The translations under genes and the position numbers were made by a program. This document shows, in pieces, positions 1 to 7,722 of a stretch of 26,287 nt of DNA; positions within the stretch are counted from its first letter, which is position 1; every line of letters starts with the position of its first letter. The DNA comes from an uncultured Clostridia bacterium (GTDB taxonomy: Bacteria; Bacillota; Clostridia; Christensenellales; Aristaeellaceae), in NCBI GenBank assembly GCA_946626395.1, contig CAMOUF010000136.1:1-26287 (forward strand), in the 5' to 3' direction. The notes under the pieces were generated by a model that had not been told where the DNA came from, ran no database searches, and saw only the letters and a program-made list of their open reading frames with translations.

Positions 1-695
1 ACCAGGGCTCCGCTTCCGCGCAGTATATTGCTGACCACAAGCTGGGCTCCAAGATCGCCGTGATTTACAACAACGCCGACGTGTACTCCACCGGCATCCG
101 GGACACCTTCGTGGAAAAGAGCGCGGAGCTGGGATTGGAAATCGTGTCTGAAACCACCTTCACCGATGAAACCACCGACTTTACCGTGCAGGTGGCCGCC
201 GCCCAGAACGCGGGCGCGGAAATCGTGTTCCTGCCCATGTACTACACCCCTGCTTCCATGATCCTGCAAACCGCCGCGGCCAAGGAATATAAGCCCATCT
301 TCTTCGGCGTGGACGGCATGGACGGCATCCTGGGCGTGGAAGGCTTCGACACCTCCCTGGCCGAGGGCGTCATGCTGCTGACCCCCTTCGTGGCCACCTC
401 CACCGATGAAAAGGTGGTCAACTTCGTCACCAAGTATCAGGCCGCTTACAACGAAATCCCCATCCAGTTCGCCGCCGACGCCTATGACGGCATCTATATC
501 CTGATCGAAGCCGCTGAAAAGGCCGGTATCACCGGCGATATGGAGCCCGATCAGGTGTGCGAGCTGATGATCGCCGCCATGCAGGAAATCACCGTGGACG
601 GCATCACCGGTTCCATGACCTGGGACGCTTCCGGCGCCGTCACCAAGACGCCTATGGCCGCTACCATCGTCAACGGCGAATACGTGTTTGAATAA
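1..695 (+). CDS. Branched-chain amino acid ABC transporter substrate-binding protein (LivJ-like), 5' part missing
   Basis: This is the C-terminal ~230 residues of a type 1 periplasmic-binding-fold protein (Peripla_BP_6 / LivJ class). The reading frame is open from base 3 and the true start lies before the window. Family-typical features are a strand of the type KIAVIYNNADVYSTG, which opens the second lobe, followed by alternating helices and strands, the segment AEIVFLPMYYTPASMILQTA, and a late FAADAYDGIYILIEAAEKAG helix. The end, DGITGSMTWDASGAV..., matches the usual LivJ/BraC C-terminus. It would be a lipid-anchored extracellular receptor that hands substrate to LivHM. Immediate neighbours livH, livM, livG and livF support the assignment. 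The substrate could be Leu/Ile/Val or another small amino acid or amide, because the N-terminal binding residues are out of view. Confidence 0.93.
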   Translation, partial: QGSASAQYIADHKLGSKIAVIYNNADVYSTGIRDTFVEKSAELGLEIVSETTFTDETTDFTVQVAAAQNAGAEIVFLPMYYTPASMILQTAAAKEYKPIFFGVDGMDGILGVEGFDTSLAEGVMLLTPFVATSTDEKVVNFVTKYQAAYNEIPIQFAADAYDGIYILIEAAEKAGITGDMEPDQVCELMIAAMQEITVDGITGSMTWDASGAVTKTPMAATIVNGEYVFE

Positions 696-729
696 TTTTC
701 TCACGCTTCATTCCATCCGCGAATGAAAA

Positions 730-770
730 GCGGGCTGGCCTGACAAAGCGGGTCAGTCCCGCCTTTTCGT
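730..770 (+). terminator. Hairpin between the binding-protein gene and livH (partial terminator)
   Basis: GCGGG and CTGAC on the left arm (730-744) pair with GTCAG and CCCGC on the right arm (752-762), with an extra CTGGC-type bulge on the left. CCTTTTCGTTT follows. It resembles an imperfect Rho-independent terminator. Since no promoter is evident before livH, partial read-through would give more binding protein than permease, a common arrangement in ABC operons. The regulatory role is inferred. Confidence 0.6.
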
Positions 771-818
771 TTATTAACGGGCAAGCGCGAAGAATCCCAA
801 ACGAATGAGGGGTATGCC

Positions 819-1697
819 ATGATTTTTCTGGACAACCTGATTAACGGACTGAGCCTTGGCAGCATCTACGCCATCATCGCCCTGGGCTACACCATGGTGT
901 ACGGCATTGCCAAGATGCTGAATTTCGCCCATGGCGACGTGATCATGATCGGCGCGTATATCGCCTTCTGCGGTTTGCAGTATTGGGGACTGCCGCCGGT
1001 GGTGGCCATTTTGGTGGCCATGGCGGTGTGTACGCTGCTGGGCGTGACCATCGAAGGGCTGGCCTACCGGCCCCTGCGTCAGGCGGCCAGCCTGGCGGTG
1101 CTGATTACGGCCATTGGCATGAGCTATCTGCTGCAAAATATCGCGCTGATGATCTGGGGCGCCAATCCCAAATCCTTCCCCCGCACCTTTATCAACAATT
1201 CCATCCTGCGGCTGGGGGGGCTGAGCATGTCCAGCGCCACGGTGTTCACCATTCTGACCAATATCGTGGTGATGGTGGTGCTGAACCTGTTCATCAGCCA
1301 TACCAAGCTGGGCAAAGCCATGCGCTGCGTCAGCGAGGACCGGGGGGCCGCGGAGCTCATGGGCATAAAGGTGAACCGCACCATTTCCGCCACCTTCGCC
1401 ATCGGTTCCGCCCTGGCGGCCATCGCCGGGGTGCTGCTGTGCTCCTCCTATCCCATTTTGCAGCCCACCACCGGGTCCATGCCCGGCATCAAGGCTTTCA
1501 CCGCGGCTGTGTTCGGCGGCATCGGCTCCATCCCCGGGGCCATGCTGGGCGGCGTGCTGCTGGGGGTCATCGAGATTTTCGGCAAGGCGTATATTTCCAC
1601 CGAGCTGGGGGACGCCCTGGTGTTCGCCGTGCTGATCGTGGTGCTGCTGGTGAAGCCCACCGGATTGCTGGGCAAGCCGGTGAGAGAGAAGGTGTAA
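819..1697 (+). CDS. livH: Branched-chain amino acid ABC transporter permease LivH
   Basis: The 292-residue integral membrane permease has the usual LivH length (about 290-310). It opens with FLDNLINGLSLGSIYAIIALGYTMVYGIAKMLNFAHGD, the hallmark of LivH N-termini (GLxxGxxYALxAxGLxLxYGVxxxxNFAHG). The conserved cytoplasmic loop that docks the ATPases is visible near residues 165-195 (GKAMRCVSEDRGAAELMGIKV), followed by GGIGSIPGAMLGG near residue 230. About eight hydrophobic helices are present. The ATG at 819 follows a GAGGGG ribosome site. It forms the membrane channel with LivM, and livM begins 4 bases after its stop. There is no sign of damage. The family is certain; the substrate is inferred from the family. 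Confidence 0.96.
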   Translation: MIFLDNLINGLSLGSIYAIIALGYTMVYGIAKMLNFAHGDVIMIGAYIAFCGLQYWGLPPVVAILVAMAVCTLLGVTIEGLAYRPLRQAASLAVLITAIGMSYLLQNIALMIWGANPKSFPRTFINNSILRLGGLSMSSATVFTILTNIVVMVVLNLFISHTKLGKAMRCVSEDRGAAELMGIKVNRTISATFAIGSALAAIAGVLLCSSYPILQPTTGSMPGIKAFTAAVFGGIGSIPGAMLGGVLLGVIEIFGKAYISTELGDALVFAVLIVVLLVKPTGLLGKPVREKV

Positions 1698-1701
1698 CGG
1701 G

Positions 1702-2769
1702 ATGAAAATGACGAAAGCCAAGCGCGTCCGCCTGATTTATAATATCGTCACCTTCGCTTTGGTGATCGGCGCGTTTATCATTCTTCAGTCCATGATCGCC
1801 AACAAAACCATCTCCCGCTCCCTGAAAGGGCAATTGGTGCCCATCTGCTGCTGGATCGTGATGGCCGTGTCCCTGAACCTGGTCATCGGCATTTCCGGAG
1901 AACTGTCCCTGGGCCACGCGGGCTTTATGAGCGTGGGCGCTTATACCGGCGCGGTGGTGAGCGGCGCGCTGCTGAATATCTGGGATATCCAGGATACCAC
2001 CCTGCGGCTGGTGATCGCCATTGCGGCGGGGGGCATTCTGGCGGGCATCGTGGGCGCGCTGATCGGCATTCCGGTGCTGCGCCTGAGGGGCGACTATCTG
2101 GCCATCGTGACATTGGCCTTTGGCGAAATCATCCGCAGCCTGGTCAACGTGCTCTATATTGGGGCGGGGGATGGGAAGCTGCATTTCTCCTTCCTGAATA
2201 AAGAGCTGCCCGAGGGCGTGACCATGCTGGTGGACGGGGCCAAGGGCGCGGTGAAAATCAAGCCCATTTCCACCTTTGCCGCCGGGTTCATCCTGATCCT
2301 GATCACCCTGGTGGTGGTGCTGAACCTGGTGAACTCCCGGGCGGGCCGGGCCATCAAGGCCTGCCGGGACAACCGCATCGCCGCGGAATCCATGGGCGTG
2401 AATGTGACCAAGTACAAGATGATGGCCTTCGTGACCGCTGCCGTGCTGGCGGGCATGGCCGGGGCCCTGTACGGGCTCAACTCCTCCACCGTGGTGCCCA
2501 CCCAGTTTACCTTCAACCAGTCCATCAACGTGCTGGTGTTCGTGGTGCTGGGCGGCCTGGGCAATGTGCTGGGCAGCATCGTGTCCGCCACGCTGCTGAC
2601 CGTGCTGCCGGAGGTGCTGCGCGCCTTTGCGGATTACCGGATGCTGGTCTATGCCGTGGTGCTGATTTTGGTGATGATCTTCACCAACAATCCCACCATC
2701 CGCGCTTTCGTGAACCGGCTGATTTCCCCGTTCCGGAAAAAAGATTCTGTGGGAGGTGAGGCGCGATGA
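1702..2769 (+). CDS. livM: Branched-chain amino acid ABC transporter permease LivM
   Basis: A 355-residue permease, within the normal LivM range. A long hydrophobic N-terminus leads to NLVIGISGELSLGHAGFMSVGAYTGA (about residues 53-78), the LivM signature. RLRGDYLAIVTLAFGEIIRSL follows, then the ATPase-docking loop NSRAGRAIKACRDNRIAAESMGVNV near residues 210-235 and GGLGNVLGSIVSA near 290. The ATG at 1702 is preceded by AGAAGG inside the end of livH, so translation is probably coupled. LivM pairs with LivH in the inner membrane and receives substrate from the binding protein. A short basic tail (FRKKD) ends the protein. Its stop overlaps the livG start as ATGA. Confidence 0.96.
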   Translation: MKMTKAKRVRLIYNIVTFALVIGAFIILQSMIANKTISRSLKGQLVPICCWIVMAVSLNLVIGISGELSLGHAGFMSVGAYTGAVVSGALLNIWDIQDTTLRLVIAIAAGGILAGIVGALIGIPVLRLRGDYLAIVTLAFGEIIRSLVNVLYIGAGDGKLHFSFLNKELPEGVTMLVDGAKGAVKIKPISTFAAGFILILITLVVVLNLVNSRAGRAIKACRDNRIAAESMGVNVTKYKMMAFVTAAVLAGMAGALYGLNSSTVVPTQFTFNQSINVLVFVVLGGLGNVLGSIVSATLLTVLPEVLRAFADYRMLVYAVVLILVMIFTNNPTIRAFVNRLISPFRKKDSVGGEAR

Positions 2770-3626
2770 GCCAGCAAAAACGCAGATCAGGCACCAAAAT
2801 GGTCACGCTGCCTTCCCATTCCATCGTGCCGGAGCGGGACGTGAACGAAATTCCCGTGCTGGAAACCCGGCATCTGGGCATCGAGTTTGGCGGCCTCAAG
2901 GCCGTGGACGACTTTAACCTGACCATCGGCAAAACGGAAATCGCCGGGCTCATCGGCCCCAACGGCGCAGGCAAAACCACCGTGTTCAATCTGATCACCA
3001 AGGTGTATGAGCCCACCACCGGGGCCACCCTGATCAACGGCCACGATCTGAGCGGCAAATCCATTACCCAGGCCAGCAAGCTGGGCATCGCCCGCACCTT
3101 CCAGAATATCCGCCTGTTTGACAACATGACGGTGGAGGAAAACGTGCGCATCGGATTGCACAACCAAATCAAGTACGATATGTTTTCCGGCATGCTCCGG
3201 CTGCCCCGGTACTGGATTCAGGAAAACCGCCAGCATGACAAGGCCCTGGAGCTGCTGCACATTTTCGATATGGAAAAGCTGGCGGACGAGCGGGCGGGCA
3301 GCCTGCCCTACGGCGTGCAGCGACGGCTGGAAATCGTGCGCGCTCTGGCCACCAATCCCAAGCTGCTGCTGCTGGACGAGCCCGCGGCTGGCATGAACCC
3401 CCGGGAAACGGAAGAATTGATGGAGAACATCGCCAAGATCCGGGATCAGTTCCAAATCGCCATCCTGCTGATCGAGCATGATATGAACCTGGTCATGGGC
3501 GTGTGCGAGGGCATCTGCGTGCTGAACTTTGGCCGGGTCATCGCCAAGGGCACCGCCGATGAAATCCAGGCCAATCCCGTGGTGATCGAAGCCTATCTGG
3601 GCAAAAAGAAGGAGGGACAGGCATGA
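2766..3626 (+). CDS. livG: Branched-chain amino acid ABC transporter ATP-binding protein LivG
   Basis: An ABC ATPase of 286 residues with all expected motifs: Walker A GPNGAGKT at residues 64-71, a Q-loop in FQNIRLFDNMTVEENV, the LivG-type signature SLPYGVQRRLEIVRAL, Walker B LLLLDEPAAGMNP and the switch histidine in LLIEHDMNLVMGVCE. The C-terminal ADEIQANPVVIEAYLG is the BCA_ABC_TP_C tail typical of LivG. The protein is about 30 residues longer at the N-terminus than most LivG (polar, KKRRSGT-like start), but the ATG at 2766 has a good GGAGG site and overlaps livM by 4 bases, so this start is preferred. It powers transport together with LivF. Confidence 0.96.
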   Translation: MSQQKRRSGTKMVTLPSHSIVPERDVNEIPVLETRHLGIEFGGLKAVDDFNLTIGKTEIAGLIGPNGAGKTTVFNLITKVYEPTTGATLINGHDLSGKSITQASKLGIARTFQNIRLFDNMTVEENVRIGLHNQIKYDMFSGMLRLPRYWIQENRQHDKALELLHIFDMEKLADERAGSLPYGVQRRLEIVRALATNPKLLLLDEPAAGMNPRETEELMENIAKIRDQFQIAILLIEHDMNLVMGVCEGICVLNFGRVIAKGTADEIQANPVVIEAYLGKKKEGQA

Positions 3627-4351
3627 CCGAGATTCAGCAAGCCGCCCCTCTGCTGCGGGTCAATGAGCTGCACGTGTATTATGGCGCGATCCACGCCATC
3701 AAGGGCATTTCCCTGGAGGTGTACGAAAATGAAATCGTTACCTTGATCGGGGCCAACGGCGCGGGCAAATCCACCACGCTGAACACCATTGCCGGATTGC
3801 TCAAGCCCCGCCAGGGCACGGTGGAGCTAAACGGCGCGGTGATCAGCGGCCTGGGGGCCAGCAAGATCGTGCCCAAGGGCCTGAGCCTGTGCCCTGAAGG
3901 ACGGCGCATTTTCCAGCAGATGACCGTGAGGGAAAACCTGGAAATGGGCGCTTTCACTCGGACTCCGGGCGAAATCCCCGCCAGCCTGGAGGAAATGTTC
4001 CAGCGCTTCCCCCGCCTCAAGGAGCGGGAAAAGCAAATCGCTGGCACCCTCTCCGGCGGCGAGCAGCAGATGCTGGCCATGGCCCGGGCGCTCATGAGCC
4101 GTCCCCGGCTGCTGATGCTGGACGAGCCCTCCATGGGCCTGGCGCCCATTCTGGTGGAGCAGATCTTTGATATCGTGAAGGAGCTGCATGATACGGGCGT
4201 GACCATCCTTTTGGTGGAGCAAAACGCCCAGATGGCCCTGGCCGTGGCTGACCGCGCCTACGTGATGGAGACCGGCACCATCACCATGCAGGGGCCCGCC
4301 CAGGAGCTGCTTCATAACGACGCCGTGCAGAAAGCCTATTTGGGTTCTTAA
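3623..4351 (+). CDS. livF: Branched-chain amino acid ABC transporter ATP-binding protein LivF
   Basis: A 242-residue ABC ATPase of normal LivF length. It shows Walker A GANGAGKS (about residues 43-50), the LivF-specific CPEGRRIFQQMTVRENLEMGA block (Q-loop region), signature LSGGEQQMLAMARALM, Walker B LLMLDEPSMGLAP and switch histidine replaced by Gln in LLVEQNAQMAL, which is normal for LivF. The ATG overlaps the livG stop by 4 bases and the ribosome site AGGAGGGACAGGC lies within livG, so the two ATPases are made in step. It is the last gene of the importer operon; a strong hairpin follows 20 bases after the stop. Confidence 0.96.
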   Translation: MTEIQQAAPLLRVNELHVYYGAIHAIKGISLEVYENEIVTLIGANGAGKSTTLNTIAGLLKPRQGTVELNGAVISGLGASKIVPKGLSLCPEGRRIFQQMTVRENLEMGAFTRTPGEIPASLEEMFQRFPRLKEREKQIAGTLSGGEQQMLAMARALMSRPRLLMLDEPSMGLAPILVEQIFDIVKELHDTGVTILLVEQNAQMALAVADRAYVMETGTITMQGPAQELLHNDAVQKAYLGS

Positions 4352-4370
4352 CTAAATCCTATGAAATGAA

Positions 4371-4406
4371 GCGGCCCGCTCTTTTCCGGAGCGGGCCGCG
4401 CATTTT
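4371..4406 (+). terminator. Terminator shared by convergent livF and the PBP gene
   Basis: A perfect 11-bp stem (GCGGCCCGCTC at 4371-4381 with GAGCGGGCCGC at 4389-4399) closes a 7-base TTTTCCG loop and is followed by GCATTTTAT. It ends the livHMGF transcript. Being symmetrical, it probably also stops transcripts arriving from the PBP gene on the minus strand, which ends at 4419; the minus-strand tract after the stem is TTCATTTC, so that side is weaker. Confidence 0.88.
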
Positions 4407-4418
4407 ATATAGGGAGGT

Positions 4419-7400
4419 TTACCAGCTTCCCTGGGCGTTGGCCATGGCCTGGGTCAGTTCGCCCATGGCGGCGGCCAGCTGGTCGCTGGAGGGGCTGGAG
4501 GAAAGCAGCATGCTCAGATTGCTGATGGCGGCATACAGCGCCGCGTAGCCCGGCTGATCCGGCGGGGTGGAGGCCAGCTGGCTCTGAGCCTGGGAAAGGA
4601 GCCGCTGAGCGTCGGGCATCAGGGTCTGGCCCACAAAGGTCTGCTCATAAGTGGGGCCGTAGGAGGAATACTGGTGCAGCACGCAGGTGCGGGATTGGAG
4701 CAGGGCGGCGTTGGCGTTGGCGTCGCTGGTCAGCCGCAGGGCGGCGTATTCCCCCAGGTAATCGGTGAGCACGGCAGCGTACTGACTGGTGGTGTATTCA
4801 TACAGCGGATGGCCGATGGGCAGGATCACCACGCCCTTAGTGCTGTGGGAGGGACAGTAGGCGGTGGCCAGCATGCCGGTCTGATCGCACACGTCCAAGG
4901 TGTAATGCATCTGGCAGGTCACGGTGGGGGCGCTTTCGGCGGGCCAGTAATCGGTGGTGGTGCCATAGCCCATCACGTCCCGGCGGCAGGCGTCGGTGGC
5001 CAGCTGGCCGGATACGTTGCAGGTGGTCACCTTCACCAGGCCGTAGTCCGCGGCGGTGCCCTCCAGGATATCGCGGTTTTTTGCGCCCGCGTGAATGGGC
5101 TGCATGAAGGCCTTCCACAGCTTGGCGGCGCTGTTGCCGCCGGTGGTCTTGGAGGAGAGGGCCTTGTAATTGTCATGGCCGATCCATACCGCGCCGCAGT
5201 ACCAGCCGGTGAGCCCGGCGAAGAATACGCCCTTCTGGTCGGAATTGGTGCCGGTTTTCCCGGCCACGGTCTGGCCGGAAATCTTGGCGGCGGTGCCGGT
5301 GCCGGAGGAAATCACGTCCTTCATCATGTCCACGGTGAGCCAGGCGGTGGCGGGCTTGAACACCTGCCGCCGCACCTGGTTGGCATGGGCGTCGTAAATG
5401 ATATTCCCGGCGCTGTCCGCAATGCCCAGGAAGGTGATGGGGCTTTGATATACGCCGCTGTTGCCCAGCACGCCGAAGGCCACGGCCATTTCGATGGGGG
5501 AAATGCCGCTGGAGCCCAGGGCCAGGCCGAAGGGCGTGCGGTTGATGTGGTTTTCGGACACGCCCAGCCGCAGCAGGAAATCCGCCGACCGGTCCACGCC
5601 CACGAAATTCATCAGGGCGTAAGCCGCCGCCGTGTTGTCGCTGCGCTTGATGGCGGTGCGCACGGTTTCAGGCCCCCGATAGGAGGAGCCGCCGTAGTTC
5701 TGGGGCCAGGAATCCTTGCCGTCGCTGCCGCGCCAGCCTTGGATGGGCAAGGGCATGTTATACAGGATGGTGCCCGCCCCGGCGCCCATTTCAATGGCGG
5801 GGGCGTACACGGCAATGGGCTTGATGGAGGAGCCCACCGGCATGTTCATGTCCGCCGCCCGGTTCAGGGTCTTTCGCTTGGTGGGGGCGGTGCGGCTGCC
5901 CACGATGGCCTTGAGCTCTCCGCTGCGGTAATCCAGCACGGCGGCCGCCGCCTGGGGCTGGATGATTTCGTCGTAGGTGCCGTCGGCGTTCCGGGCCCGG
6001 TATATTTTATCGGAGGGGTCCCGCAGGGCGGGATAATCGGAATAGTTTTGCAGGGTGTCTTCCACGATCTGCTGGATATGGGTATCCAGGGCCAGATACA
6101 CCTTGTAGCCCCCGGTGCGCAATTGCTGCTCCATCTTGCTGCGGTTGGCGGCGTTGTCCTCCAGGCCGTTGATGGAAAGCAGGGTCTTCACCACGTCCCG
6201 GATGGCGTATTCCACGTAGTGGGCGTAAGGATACAGGGCTGTGGAGGAGGGAGACTTTTCCAGCACCGTGGCCTGGGCGGGGTTCAGCGCCTCCAGATAT
6301 TGCTCGTGGGTGATAAACTGGTTTTCGTACATACACCGGAGCACATAGTCGGTGCGGTCGTTGGTGACCTTTTTGTAATCTGTTGTGTCGCTCTGACGGG
6401 TGTAAAAATTCCGGCGGGGGTTGTAGTAGTAAGGGTTGCGGGTCATGCCGGCCAACATGGCGCATTCCCGCAATGTCAGGTCGCTCAGCACATCCTTGCC
6501 GAAATAATTGTAGGCCGCCACCTTCACCCCGTAATAATCCTCGCCCAGGTAAATGGTGTTCAGGTAGGATTCCAGGATCTCGTTTTTGCTGTACTGAACC
6601 TCCAACTGCATGGCCAGGTAGGCTTCCTGGATCTTGCGCTTATAGGATTGCTCACTGCTGAGCAGGGTGTTTTTGATCAATTGCTGGGTGATGGTGGAGC
6701 CGCCCTGCTGGCTGCCGGTGATAAAATTGCTCACGAACGCGCCTACGATGCGCTTGATGTCGATGCCATTGTGGGTGTAAAAGCGGGCGTCCTCCACGGC
6801 CACAAAGGCGTTGCGCAGGATAGCGGGCATGGTGTCGATGGACACCATGATGCGGTTTTCCGTGCCCTTGTAGTCGGTGATCAGGTTGCCGTTGGCGTCC
6901 ATGATAAAGGAGGTCTGGGCCTGATCGTCGATGGCCGTCAGGTCCAGGGAAGGAGCGGTTTCCATGTAAGCCTTGGCTACGCCCACCACCGCGCCTGCCC
7001 CTGCCAGGCAGAAAATGAGCACCATCAGAATCAGCATCCGGAAGGAATTCACGATCACCGCCAGCAGGAAGGAGGGCTTGCGGGTGCGGGGCTTGAAGAT
7101 GGTGCGCTTGGGAGGCTTTTCCTCCGGCGCTTCCTGATCCTCTCCCAGCCATTCGTTGGAAAACCCGGCGTTTTCCGGGGAAGCCCAGGGGTCCGCCTGT
7201 CCGCCGTAGGGCGGATATTCCTCCTGCGGGACGTCATAGGGCGGGAATTCATCCGGCTGGTTGGGGCCGTAGTTTTCCTGTTCCGGCGCGTAAGCCTCCT
7301 GGTAATCCTCCTGCTCCGGATCATAAGGCGCTTCCTGATCATAGGTCCTGTCCTCCGGCGCGGCGGGGGCACGGTTTAAAAAGTTCAGTTTGTTTTTCAC
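4419..7400 (-). CDS. Class A (bifunctional) penicillin-binding protein, PBP1A type
   Basis: A membrane enzyme that polymerises lipid II and cross-links peptidoglycan. The GTG at 7400 (protein 993 aa) is chosen because AAAGGAG lies 8 bases upstream; an in-frame TTG six codons earlier overlaps that ribosome site. Residues 1-105 are cytoplasmic and acidic, rich in Tyr, Pro, Glu and Gln with repeated PEQE-Y blocks. A single membrane helix follows at about 110-145. The GT51 glycosyltransferase shows EDARFYTHNGID (catalytic Glu203), GGSTITQQLIKN (about 233-244) and KIQEAYLAMQLE. The transpeptidase shows SSIK (Ser524), SDN (587-589) and KTG (715-717). A Gln/Ala/Ser-rich tail ends the protein. It stands alone between two hairpins, with its own promoter. 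The long Tyr/Pro tail is unusual. Family certain; exact paralogue name (PbpA, PonA or Pbp1a) not assigned. Confidence 0.95.
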   Translation of the reverse strand: MKNKLNFLNRAPAAPEDRTYDQEAPYDPEQEDYQEAYAPEQENYGPNQPDEFPPYDVPQEEYPPYGGQADPWASPENAGFSNEWLGEDQEAPEEKPPKRTIFKPRTRKPSFLLAVIVNSFRMLILMVLIFCLAGAGAVVGVAKAYMETAPSLDLTAIDDQAQTSFIMDANGNLITDYKGTENRIMVSIDTMPAILRNAFVAVEDARFYTHNGIDIKRIVGAFVSNFITGSQQGGSTITQQLIKNTLLSSEQSYKRKIQEAYLAMQLEVQYSKNEILESYLNTIYLGEDYYGVKVAAYNYFGKDVLSDLTLRECAMLAGMTRNPYYYNPRRNFYTRQSDTTDYKKVTNDRTDYVLRCMYENQFITHEQYLEALNPAQATVLEKSPSSTALYPYAHYVEYAIRDVVKTLLSINGLEDNAANRSKMEQQLRTGGYKVYLALDTHIQQIVEDTLQNYSDYPALRDPSDKIYRARNADGTYDEIIQPQAAAAVLDYRSGELKAIVGSRTAPTKRKTLNRAADMNMPVGSSIKPIAVYAPAIEMGAGAGTILYNMPLPIQGWRGSDGKDSWPQNYGGSSYRGPETVRTAIKRSDNTAAAYALMNFVGVDRSADFLLRLGVSENHINRTPFGLALGSSGISPIEMAVAFGVLGNSGVYQSPITFLGIADSAGNIIYDAHANQVRRQVFKPATAWLTVDMMKDVISSGTGTAAKISGQTVAGKTGTNSDQKGVFFAGLTGWYCGAVWIGHDNYKALSSKTTGGNSAAKLWKAFMQPIHAGAKNRDILEGTAADYGLVKVTTCNVSGQLATDACRRDVMGYGTTTDYWPAESAPTVTCQMHYTLDVCDQTGMLATAYCPSHSTKGVVILPIGHPLYEYTTSQYAAVLTDYLGEYAALRLTSDANANAALLQSRTCVLHQYSSYGPTYEQTFVGQTLMPDAQRLLSQAQSQLASTPPDQPGYAALYAAISNLSMLLSSSPSSDQLAAAMGELTQAMANAQGSW

Positions 7401-7454
7401 TGGGTATCTCCTTTGCAAAAAGGGAGCTTACAATCAATGGATCACACCATTGCC

Positions 7455-7484
7455 AGTATACCACATTTTTGGGGACCGTGACAA
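7455..7484 (-). promoter_or_regulatory. Sigma-A promoter of the PBP gene
   Basis: Read on the minus strand: TTGTCA (7484-7479), an 18-base spacer, then TATACT (7460-7455), with TGG directly before it giving an extended -10 TGn. Each hexamer matches the consensus at 5 of 6 positions. It lies about 55 bases before the GTG start. Confidence 0.75.
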
Positions 7485-7633
7485 TCCCCACGACCATAGA
7501 ACGAAAGAAGAGGAGAAATTGTTCCAGGAGAAAATGGAAATCCGCCTTACACAAAGGACAAGAAATTCGTTTTGTTTTAATAAAATCAAAATCATTTCGT
7601 AATAAATTTCAGTCTTGTTTTAAGAGACGCTTC
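7485..7633. other. AT-rich spacer between divergent promoters, no gene seen
   Basis: The 322 bases between the divergent PBP and transglutaminase-like genes (7401-7722) hold the two promoters described separately. The middle part is AT-rich with A- and T-tracts; its short open frames lack ribosome sites and overlap on both strands. I see no RNA gene, operator palindrome or repeat in it. Confidence 0.5.
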
Positions 7634-7662
7634 TTGTGCAAGCCGCTGTTTTATTATATAAT
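7634..7662 (+). promoter_or_regulatory. Sigma-A promoter of the transglutaminase-like gene
   Basis: TTGTGC at 7634-7639, a 17-base spacer, and a perfect TATAAT at 7657-7662, about 60 bases before the GTG start at 7723. The -35 is weak (3 of 6), the -10 is consensus. Confidence 0.65.
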
Positions 7663-7722
7663 AATGTAGTAAAAATATGTACTGACCCGTTTTTCAGTTA
7701 TCGTCAGGATGGAGGGAATCCC

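Noticed and set aside
4674..7379. A 901-codon open frame on the + strand opposite the PBP gene
   Set aside because: It is rich in Gly, His and Gln with no domain or ribosome site. It arises from the high-GC third-position bias of the PBP gene on the other strand.
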